Assembly (NCBI RefSeq): GCF_000455485.1
Contig: NZ_CBQR020000166.1
Coordinates: forward strand, 1 to 39,981
Origin: Gorillibacterium massiliense
GTDB taxonomy: Bacteria; Bacillota; Bacilli; Paenibacillales; NBRC-103111
Reading direction: 5' to 3'
Length of the DNA: 39,981 nucleotides
How positions within the stretch are numbered: the stretch's first letter is position 1; every line of letters starts with the position of its first letter. The translations under genes were made by a program, and so were the position numbers. Shown piece by piece: positions 16,845 to 22,536 of this stretch. Below the pieces are notes generated by a model. The model was given only the letters and a program-made list of their open reading frames with translations. It was not told the DNA's origin and did no database searches.

Positions 16845-17021
16845 TTACAGCTCCCGGGCTGCACTCGCCGTCGAGCCATTTGATTGCTGCTCAGGCGAAT
16901 AGGCAATTAAAGCGACTTGTTCTCCTAGTTCCTTTTTCAATTTATGCTCAAGCTGAGTGATTTCATCCAACAGTTTCTCGTGTCCCTGTAAATTCGTCAA
17001 AGAGTAGGACGAAGTCGGCAT
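16845..17021 (-). CDS. Small hypothetical protein, 58 aa
   Basis: An open frame of 58 codons. ATG (complement of 17019-17021) is preceded by AAGGAGGTGAT, an almost full complement of the 16S rRNA 3' end, 9 nt upstream. It ends at TAA 16845-16847, just before the bidirectional terminator. The protein begins MPTSSYSLTNLQGHEKLL and contains an amphipathic charged helix (about residues 13-34, EITQLEHKLKKELGEQVALI) followed by a polar tail. There are no membrane segments or cysteines. The excellent ribosome binding site, clean frame and own terminator make it a real gene. Function unknown; I recognised no Spo0E-type SQELD motif. Confidence 0.75.
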   Translation of the reverse strand: MPTSSYSLTNLQGHEKLLDEITQLEHKLKKELGEQVALIAYSPEQQSNGSTASAAREL

Positions 17022-17043
17022 CGTTGCAGATCACCTCCTTTTT

Positions 17044-17079
17044 CATACATTTGCTAATGCTGCGCAAGCGGCATGTATG
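17044..17079 (-). promoter_or_regulatory. Stem-loop upstream of the 58-aa gene
   Basis: CATACAT (17044-17050) pairs with ATGTATG (17073-17079), and an inner ATGC/GCAT stem lies within. It sits just upstream of the strong ribosome binding site and could be an operator or a leader hairpin. Confidence 0.35.
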
Positions 17080-17244
17080 TCTGTTATCAGTTTTAACCGG
17101 GATTCCTGAAATATACGTTAATCATCCAGAAGTTCCCTAATTCAGAAACAAATAAGAAACATAAATAGGGGGAAAATGGAGTAGGATGATCATACCCACA
17201 GAAACCCAACATGAGTAAATTTATGAAGAAGGTGAGATGCGAAA

Positions 17245-17442
17245 ATGTCCGTAAGCAAAAGCAAACAGATGCCCGTTTTCAACCATGACCGGACGGCTTA
17301 TTTGCAGCAAATGGTGGAATGGCATACGGAACTGGCATTGGAACCGGGAACAGAAGGAAGCTATCACTCTGCACGGGCAGAGGAATACCGCGAAATGTTG
17401 AAAAGCGAAGGAGAAAATCCGACAGAAACCTCCTATTTTTAA
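17245..17442 (+). CDS. Small hypothetical protein, 65 aa
   Basis: A 65-residue hydrophilic protein. ATG 17245 follows GAAGGTGAG with correct spacing, and a good terminator comes 28 bp after the stop. It begins MSVSKSKQMPVFNHDRTAYL and is rich in Glu and aromatic residues (VEWHTELALEP, AEEYREMLKSEG). There are no membrane segments or cysteines. Function unknown. It stands alone between two terminators, so it is transcribed from its own promoter in the 200 bp upstream, where I could not define clear -35/-10 elements. Confidence 0.72.
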   Translation: MSVSKSKQMPVFNHDRTAYLQQMVEWHTELALEPGTEGSYHSARAEEYREMLKSEGENPTETSYF

Positions 17443-17469
17443 ACCATAGCATGGAAAATAACCATAGAT

Positions 17470-17504
17470 AGGATTCCCTGCGGCGGCGGGAATCCTCTTT
17501 TTTT
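17470..17504 (+). terminator. Intrinsic terminator after the 65-aa gene
   Basis: AGGATTCCC (17470-17478) pairs with GGGAATCCT (17488-17496), followed by CTTTTTTT. Confidence 0.88.
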
Positions 17505-17549
17505 GCCCATATCCACCGGGACTATGATAAAATATGGGGTAAATGACGG

Positions 17550-18245
17550 GTGGAGAAGGTGTTTTTTCTGAGCAAGTTTCTATTGTTCGGTTTATTGATC
17601 TGGCTGACAGGCAGCCCCATCGGAGCACTCATTTTGCTCCTGGTGATCCTTTACATTATCGACCGTCAGTTTATCGGATTAACGCCAAGCCTGTCGGCGC
17701 CCTTGCGCAGAAACCGCAGATTGAAGGAACTGAAGCGCCACTTACGTACCCACACCCACGATAACGCAAGCAAAACAGAGGCGGCGCATCTATTGATTGC
17801 AAAGAAGAAGTACCGGGAAGCGGAGGCTTATTTACGGGAAGCGCTGCCCATCATGGATGATTCGGCTGATGTTCTTTACGGTTTGGGCATTTGCCGGTTG
17901 AAGCTGAACGATCTGGCCGAGGGAGAGCGGCTTTTGCGGCAAAGTTTAGCCATTAATCCCCGGGTAGCTTATGGAGATCCTCATCTGCGCCTTGGAGAAG
18001 CGCTCGCTGCGACGGAGCCGGACCGGGCTGTAACCGAACTGGAGCAGTTCCGCCAGTTGAATACCTCCTCTTGCGAAGCCTATTACCGTTTGGGTCAAAT
18101 ATACCGCAGACTTAACCGGAAAGAAGATGCACGGAAAGCTTTTCGGGAAGCGGTTGATCTATACCGAACGCTGCCGAAATACAAGAAGCGTTCAGAGCGC
18201 CGCTGGGCGTTGTTCGCTTTATTTGCCGCCAATGCCAATCGGTAA
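17550..18245 (+). CDS. Membrane-anchored TPR protein
   Basis: A 231-residue protein. One or two N-terminal membrane helices (about 8-40: LLFGLLIWLTGSP and GALILLLVILYIID) are followed by a cytoplasmic region with about three tetratricopeptide repeats (about 70-215; YREAEAYLREALPIMDDSADVLYGLGICRL is one). TPRs mediate protein-protein contacts; the partner is unknown. GTG 17550 gives the longest form but has a poor ribosome binding site. CTG 17568 lies 6 nt after GGAGAAGGTG and would start MSKFLLFGLL, so a non-canonical CTG start is possible; GTG 17559 is a third option. It is followed closely by a small membrane protein and a HepT-like gene, probably one operon. Confidence 0.82.
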   Translation: MEKVFFLSKFLLFGLLIWLTGSPIGALILLLVILYIIDRQFIGLTPSLSAPLRRNRRLKELKRHLRTHTHDNASKTEAAHLLIAKKKYREAEAYLREALPIMDDSADVLYGLGICRLKLNDLAEGERLLRQSLAINPRVAYGDPHLRLGEALAATEPDRAVTELEQFRQLNTSSCEAYYRLGQIYRRLNRKEDARKAFREAVDLYRTLPKYKKRSERRWALFALFAANANR

Positions 18246-18266
18246 CAACCGGAAAATAAGGGGGAG

Positions 18267-18392
18267 ATGAAGGAATTGGATAAGCTATCGTTGGAATACG
18301 TCATGCAGGCGGTTCTTTTGATCTTCGTTCTGTTCGGTACCTTTGGTCTTCTTCTGGTATGGACGCGATACAAACGGAAAAGGGGAAAATAA
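18267..18392 (+). CDS. Small single-pass membrane protein, about 41 aa
   Basis: A 41-codon frame between the TPR and HepT-like genes. It encodes MKELDKLSLEYVMQAVLL, then a hydrophobic helix (about residues 14-32), then a basic tail WTRYKRKRGK, so it should insert with the C-terminus inside. ATG 18267 is directly after GGGGGAG, so TTG 18276 (9 nt from the same site) may be the true start, giving 38 aa. The stop is 1 nt before the GTG of the next gene, indicating coupled translation. Function unknown. Confidence 0.6.
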   Translation: MKELDKLSLEYVMQAVLLIFVLFGTFGLLLVWTRYKRKRGK

Positions 18393-18393
18393 C

Positions 18394-18834
18394 GTGTATT
18401 ACATAGACCGCAACCAAGTGGAAGATCGGCTTTCCTATGTAAACGAGCTGTCGGCTCTTTGCCGTGAACTGATGAACCGCTGGACCGATGGGGACTCCGT
18501 CCTTCATTTTGCCCAGGAGAGAGCCCTGCATACGGCGATAGAAACCGTTACAGACGTGGGAAGTCTTCTGATCGACGGTTTTTTGCTGAGAGATGCGGCC
18601 GGCTACGAGGATATCGTGGGTATTTTGACCGGAGAACAGGCGCTGGATACCGAAACCTCCGCCTACCTTATGGAGTTGGTCAAGCTGCGGAAACCGCTGG
18701 TTCAGCAATTTTACCGTCTGGAGCGGCAAGGCATGCATCCGCTGCTGCGGACTCTCCCGGAACATATGGAGTCTTTTGCCCGCTCCGTCAGGGAGTTTAT
18801 GGAGAAAGAATTGACCCGTTCCGGTCAGGCGTGA
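18394..18834 (+). CDS. HepT-like (DUF86) protein with degenerate active site
   Basis: A 146-residue all-helical protein of the HepT/DUF86 family, similar in layout to Bacillus YutE. GTG 18394 was chosen because AAGGGG lies 8 nt upstream and the protein then opens MYYIDRNQVEDRLSYV, the usual start. HepT toxins carry an R-x4-H-x-Y ribonuclease motif. The equivalent segment here is RKPLVQQFY (Arg99, Gln104, Phe106), so the catalytic His and Tyr seem to be replaced. No MNT-type nucleotidyltransferase antitoxin is adjacent. It is therefore more likely a housekeeping or regulatory relative than an active toxin. It closes the TPR operon; a terminator follows. Confidence 0.78.
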   Translation: MYYIDRNQVEDRLSYVNELSALCRELMNRWTDGDSVLHFAQERALHTAIETVTDVGSLLIDGFLLRDAAGYEDIVGILTGEQALDTETSAYLMELVKLRKPLVQQFYRLERQGMHPLLRTLPEHMESFARSVREFMEKELTRSGQA

Positions 18835-18871
18835 CCAATCTGAAATAGCATTTACATATCCGTCTATAGTT

Positions 18872-18911
18872 AAAAACCGGCCCTCCGTTAGTTTGGATAG
18901 GCCGGCTTTTT
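18872..18911 (+). terminator. Bidirectional terminator between the HepT-like gene and eda
   Basis: CCGGCC (18877-18882) pairs with GGCCGG (18900-18905), with A-rich and T-rich flanks on both sides (TAAAAA and CTTTTT). It ends both the plus-strand operon and minus-strand eda. Confidence 0.78.
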
Positions 18912-18929
18912 CGTTTTCAGCGATTAAAG

Positions 18930-19577
18930 TTATTCTCGGCGGAAAGCTTGCACAACGGTGGTCAAAGTCCGCGCCCGTCCCGTGATTTTATCGAATTGCC
19001 CTTGGCGGATTTCCTCCTGATGGATCACACTGCCGCCGATGCCGACCGCGAAGCAGCCTGCTTGCAAATAATCTACGATGTTATGTTCCGTTACTCCACC
19101 GACAGCGATTATGGGAATCATCCCGAAGGGACCGCGGATTTCTTTGATATAAGCCGGCCCAAGTCCCGTGCTGGGGAAGATTTTCACGGCGGTGGCTCCT
19201 GTTTGCCAGGCTTTATAGACCTCCGTCGGGGTCATGGCGCCGGGAAAGACAGGCAAATCATCATGCAGCGCAAACTGGATGACATCCTCGTCGGCATGAG
19301 GCATGACAAAGAAGTCCGCCCCCGCTTCCCTTGCCCGTTTCGCATCTTCCGTATTCAGTACGGTTCCTGCTCCTATATACATCTGGCCGCCAAATTCCTT
19401 TTGCAATCCGGCGATCATGGATGGAGCGTTCTTCGTATTCATCGTTACTTCCATCACCGTAACGCCGCCTTCGAGCAAAGCCTCGGCCAGCGGAAGAATG
19501 TCCTTTGCGTCCACTCCCCGGACTATCGCGATGATGCGCGTCCGTTCGATTTGCGCCAGTCCTTGTTCCTTGTTCAT
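18930..19577 (-). CDS. eda: KDPG/KHG aldolase
   Basis: A 215-residue class I aldolase that cleaves 2-keto-3-deoxy-6-phosphogluconate to pyruvate and glyceraldehyde 3-phosphate (Entner-Doudoroff or uronate route), or 4-hydroxy-2-oxoglutarate. Catalytic residues are visible: Glu43 in VMEVTMNTKNA and the Schiff-base Lys132 in AVKIFPSTGLGPAYIK. IGAGTVLN and VMPHADED complete the TIM barrel. The start ATG follows GGGAGG by 7 nt. It stands alone here, without kdgK or uxa genes, so its exact pathway is not shown by context. Confidence 0.95.
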   Translation of the reverse strand: MNKEQGLAQIERTRIIAIVRGVDAKDILPLAEALLEGGVTVMEVTMNTKNAPSMIAGLQKEFGGQMYIGAGTVLNTEDAKRAREAGADFFVMPHADEDVIQFALHDDLPVFPGAMTPTEVYKAWQTGATAVKIFPSTGLGPAYIKEIRGPFGMIPIIAVGGVTEHNIVDYLQAGCFAVGIGGSVIHQEEIRQGQFDKITGRARTLTTVVQAFRRE

Positions 19578-19759
19578 GGCTCAGCCTCCCGATTTGTGGT
19601 GTTGGAACGCCCCTATCATATCATTTGTCTCTCCTGCTAGTCTATTGATGAACTGCGAGGATTCTTTCTTTTTGCTGTGAACTGTGCTACGGTTTTGGAT
19701 AGAATCGGTCAAGATGACCCACGATTTTTTTTATGAGAAAAGGATGTGCCCACGAGAAA

Positions 19760-20851
19760 ATGGATAAACAAGAGAACGAACGGATCAAATTGACCTCTCT
19801 CTCGACAAAAGGAGGCTGCGGCTGCAAAATCGGTCCCGCGGATTTGTCCGCCGTGCTCCGAAATCTGCCTGCGCCAACGCCTGATCCCAATTTGTTGGTA
19901 GGGCTCGACACGAGCGACGATGCAGGGGTGTACCGCATCAACGACGATACGGCGCTAGTGCAGACGTTGGATTTTTTTACGCCCATCGTCGATGATCCGT
20001 ATTCCTTCGGGCAGGTGGCTGCGGCTAACGCTATCAGCGATATATACGCCATGGGCGGGAAACCCCTCACGGCTTTGAATATCGTCGCTTTCCCCATTTC
20101 GACGCTGGACAAGTCGGTGCTGGCAGATATTTTGCGGGGCGCCGGAGACAAGATGCGCGAAGCGGGAGTCACTCTCGTCGGCGGCCATTCTATCGATGAT
20201 CGCGAGCCAAAGTTCGGTTTGTCGGTAACCGGGCTGGTGCATCCGGACAAGGTTCGTACCAATGCTGGTGCGCGGCCTGGGGACAAGCTGATTTTGACCA
20301 AGCCCATCGGTGTCGGTATTCTCACCACCTCTATTAAGAAGGATTTATTGAGCGGCGAGGAAGTGGAGCGGGTCACCAAGGTGATGACGACCCTGAATAA
20401 AACCGCAGCGGAAATTATGGAGCCCTATGACGTCAGTGCTTGTACCGATGTTACGGGCTTCGGCCTCTTGGGTCACGGGATGGAAATGGCCAAGGGCAGC
20501 GGCGTAGGCATCCGCATCCAGGCAAGCCGGGTGCCGGTGCTGCCCCGTGTACGTGAGCTGGCGGAAGCCGGACAGATTCCCGGAGGAACGCGGAACAATT
20601 ATGCCCACTTGGAAGGTTCTGTTTCCTACCCGGATCAAATGGATCAGATCAGCCGCTACATTTTGTGCGATGCCGTAACCTCCGGCGGTTTGCTCATCGC
20701 CATCCATCCGGAGCAAGCGGAAGAACTGCTGCAAAAGCTGCTGGCGGCCGGCGTGGAAGCGGCAATGATCGGCGAAACGACAGACGAGTATCCGGGAACG
20801 ATTGTCATATCGGACATACATGTCGCTAGCGCAGCATCAGCGAATGTATGA
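19760..20851 (+). CDS. selD: Selenide, water dikinase (selenophosphate synthase), Cys form
   Basis: A 363-residue enzyme making selenophosphate from selenide and ATP. The catalytic motif is GGCGCKIGP with Cys20 (not Sec) and Lys23. Metal and ATP segments follow: LVGLDTSDDAGVYR, QTLDFFTPIVDDPYSFGQVAAANAISDIYAMGG and LVGGHSIDDREPKFG. ATG 19760 matches the usual N-terminus of the family; ATG 19733 would add nine residues. Neither has a strong ribosome binding site. Next downstream is mnmH/selU, so the selenophosphate probably feeds 2-selenouridine in tRNA. No selA, selB or selC is visible in the window. Confidence 0.95.
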   Translation: MDKQENERIKLTSLSTKGGCGCKIGPADLSAVLRNLPAPTPDPNLLVGLDTSDDAGVYRINDDTALVQTLDFFTPIVDDPYSFGQVAAANAISDIYAMGGKPLTALNIVAFPISTLDKSVLADILRGAGDKMREAGVTLVGGHSIDDREPKFGLSVTGLVHPDKVRTNAGARPGDKLILTKPIGVGILTTSIKKDLLSGEEVERVTKVMTTLNKTAAEIMEPYDVSACTDVTGFGLLGHGMEMAKGSGVGIRIQASRVPVLPRVRELAEAGQIPGGTRNNYAHLEGSVSYPDQMDQISRYILCDAVTSGGLLIAIHPEQAEELLQKLLAAGVEAAMIGETTDEYPGTIVISDIHVASAASANV

Positions 20852-20867
20852 AAAATCGGCAAAGCCG

Positions 20868-20906
20868 CCTGAAGTTTAACCTTTATAGAAGTAAGGTTAT
20901 TTCAGG
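20868..20906 (+). other. Intercistronic stem-loop between selD and mnmH
   Basis: CCTGAA (20868-20873) pairs with TTCAGG (20901-20906), and an inner TAACCTT/AAGGTTA stem (20877-20899) extends it, about 13 bp in total with one internal loop. There is no T tract, so it is not a classical terminator. It could set relative mRNA stability or act as a partial attenuator. Confidence 0.55.
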
Positions 20907-20930
20907 GCAGAATTATAAGGAGCGACAGAA

Positions 20931-21971
20931 GTGTTTCAGGACATTGCCATTACGGATTTGCTAAAGCTACAGCAAAAAGAGGAAGTGGATATCATCGATG
21001 TCCGCTCTCCCTCGGAATTTCTGGATATGACACTGCCGGGAAGCCGCAACATTCCTTTGTTTGACGACGAGGAACGGCGGGATATCGGTACGCTTTACAC
21101 TCAAGTCGGGATGAGTGAGGCCAAAGTTAGAGGGCTAGAAGTCGTCTCCGCCAAGCTCCCCGCCTTCATCCGCGAATTTGATAGCGGCAGCCCGAAAAAA
21201 GCCGTTTTCTGCTGGCGCGGGGGCATGCGCAGCCGGACGGCGGCAACATTGCTCAGTTTGTACGGATTCAAGGTATATCGGCTGGATGGCGGGATTCGAG
21301 CGTATCGTCAGTGGGTCGTGGATCAGCTGCAGAAGTTTACGATGCATCCGGAATGCATCGTGCTGGGAGGCTTGACGGGTACAGGGAAGACGGATCTGCT
21401 CCAGCGTCTTGCAGCCAAAGGATACCCTGTCTTGGATTTGGAAGGGATGGCCGGGCACCGGGGTTCGATTTTCGGTGGCATCGGCATGCAGCCTCGCAAT
21501 CAAAAAACCTTCGATTCACTGCTGCTGCATAAGCTGCTGGAAGTAAACGAAAGTCCGTTTGTTTTGATAGAGGGGGAGAGCAGGCGGATCGGCAAAGTGG
21601 TGATGCCGTCTTTTTTGGCAGAGAAGAAAGAACGTGGCAAGTTGATCGTCATCGATATGCCTGTCGCAACCCGGGTACAGAACATTCTGAAGGATTACCG
21701 TCCGGAAGAAAACAAAGAGGATTGCATTGGGCAGTTTAGGCGCATCGCCGATCGTATTCATACGCCGGTTTCAAAGGAAATCATGGAGCATCTGCAGATG
21801 GACCGGTTTGCGGAAGCCGTCGAGCTGCTGCTCGTTCATTACTATGATCCCCGCTATCTGCATTCGGCGGAGGGGCTTTTGGAAGCTGCCGTAACCATAC
21901 GAGTTGATTCTGTTGATGAAGCGGAGAAGGAACTGATCCATCAGCTTCCCGCTCTGAAATCCGTACCTTAA
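20931..21971 (+). CDS. mnmH: tRNA 2-selenouridine synthase
   Basis: A 346-residue SelU/MnmH enzyme that replaces sulfur in 2-thiouridine (wobble position of Lys, Glu and Gln tRNAs) with selenium from selenophosphate, through a geranylated intermediate (family knowledge). GTG 20931 follows AAGGAGCG. The N-terminal rhodanese domain (1-130) has the catalytic Cys94 in AVFCWRGGMRS and DVRSPSEFLDMTLPGS. The C-terminal P-loop domain has Walker A GLTGTGKTDLL at about 147-157, then DLEGMAGHRGSIFGG and LIEGESRRIGKVVMP. It pairs with selD upstream. Its stop codon lies inside the loop of its own terminator. Confidence 0.94.
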   Translation: MFQDIAITDLLKLQQKEEVDIIDVRSPSEFLDMTLPGSRNIPLFDDEERRDIGTLYTQVGMSEAKVRGLEVVSAKLPAFIREFDSGSPKKAVFCWRGGMRSRTAATLLSLYGFKVYRLDGGIRAYRQWVVDQLQKFTMHPECIVLGGLTGTGKTDLLQRLAAKGYPVLDLEGMAGHRGSIFGGIGMQPRNQKTFDSLLLHKLLEVNESPFVLIEGESRRIGKVVMPSFLAEKKERGKLIVIDMPVATRVQNILKDYRPEENKEDCIGQFRRIADRIHTPVSKEIMEHLQMDRFAEAVELLLVHYYDPRYLHSAEGLLEAAVTIRVDSVDEAEKELIHQLPALKSVP

Positions 21972-21988
21972 GGTGCGGATTTTTTTTA
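21957..21988 (+). terminator. Terminator overlapping the mnmH stop
   Basis: AATCCGTACC pairs with GGTGCGGATT (one G-U pair), with the TAA stop codon in the TTAA loop, followed by a long T tract. Confidence 0.85.
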
Positions 21989-22088
21989 TTTTACAAAGCG
22001 GAAAATCGGGTCGTTTCCCTGTTTTAACGAACGGGGCTTGTTCGGCGATACTACCTCCAGACAGGCATTATTTGTGCTTTTTAAGTTA

Positions 22089-22110
22089 GTGATTTTAATC
22101 ACGTGATTTT
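22089..22110. promoter_or_regulatory. CRP/FNR-like palindrome upstream of the cellulases
   Basis: GTGATTTTAATCAC (22089-22102) is a perfect GTGA-N6-TCAC inverted repeat, the core of the TGTGA-N6-TCACA site of CRP/FNR-family regulators. GTGATTTT is repeated immediately after it (22103-22110). The regulator is not in the window. Confidence 0.4.
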
Positions 22111-22178
22111 TCCTGATATTTTATATAAAAATAGTAACAAAAGTGCTAACTGAGCAATTATAGTGCTAGAGATTCTAA

Positions 22179-22193
22179 TTATAAGCGATTACA
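22179..22193. promoter_or_regulatory. Candidate CcpA cre site
   Basis: TTATAAGCGATTACA matches the cre consensus WTGNAANCGNWNNCW at all fixed positions but one (A for the first G). A cre about 350 bp upstream of the GH48 start would fit glucose repression of cellulases. Confidence 0.4.
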
Positions 22194-22415
22194 TTTAGGT
22201 TATCCATATATTACCATGTTCAAAATGACCTCGCCCCCAAGCCAGTTGCCTGTCCCCACATCCATCCTCCAACACGAAGTAATTTCAAACAAGAAATTAG
22301 CGATCGTTTCCTCCCGTCTCTTCCAATTTGTTATTGATTTTTTATCCCTTTGAAAAAGGAGGTGAGTCCTTTCTAAACCCAATCCAAACGATCAGGCGTT
22401 GTTCTTGGCATGTCC

Positions 22416-22532
22416 ATGAAGGAGGTGATGGTTGGCCCTCAGTTGGCCCTCAGATACCGAAACGTTAATGCAATGCAGGACGATGAATGGTTACGCCGGA
22501 TTACGCAAGACAACCCACAAGGAGGGATATAG
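22416..22532 (+). CDS. Possible leader ORF before the GH48 cellulase
   Basis: A 38-codon frame starting ATG 22416 (MKEVMVGPQLALRYRN) and ending at TAG 22530-22532, 4 nt before the cellulase ATG. A very strong AAGGAGGTGAT (22419-22429) lies inside its 5' end. TTG 22432 is ideally placed for that site, but because of an 11-bp tandem duplication it now reads in the GH48 frame. With a single copy, TTG would enter this frame as MALRYRNVNAM and make 29 aa. No similarity is recognised. This is either a translational-coupling leader or a chance frame. Confidence 0.3.
   Translation: MKEVMVGPQLALRYRNVNAMQDDEWLRRITQDNPQGGI
22431..22452 (+). repeat. 11-bp tandem duplication
   Basis: GTTGGCCCTCA occurs twice in direct tandem (22431-22441 and 22442-22452), directly after an AAGGAGGTGAT ribosome binding site. 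Eleven is not a multiple of three, so the duplication switches the reading frame entered from TTG 22432. Confidence 0.95.
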
Positions 22533-22536
22533 TGCC

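Larger units (their letters stand above)
21989..22415. other. Long non-coding region upstream of the cellulase cluster
   Basis: About 430 bp without a convincing gene. It is AT-rich around 22080-22200 and holds a CRP/FNR-like palindrome, a near-cre site and a small AAAGGA/TCCTTT hairpin (22355-22372) over a strong Shine-Dalgarno-like sequence with no start codon in range. A minus-strand 60-codon frame (22200-22382) has no ribosome binding site and is probably spurious. The cellulase promoter must lie here, but no consensus -35/-10 pair stands out, which suggests activator-dependent transcription. Confidence 0.6.

Noticed and set aside
22200-22382. Minus-strand 60-codon frame in the cellulase upstream region
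   Set aside because: No ribosome binding site, low-complexity composition and a position inside a regulatory region; probably chance.
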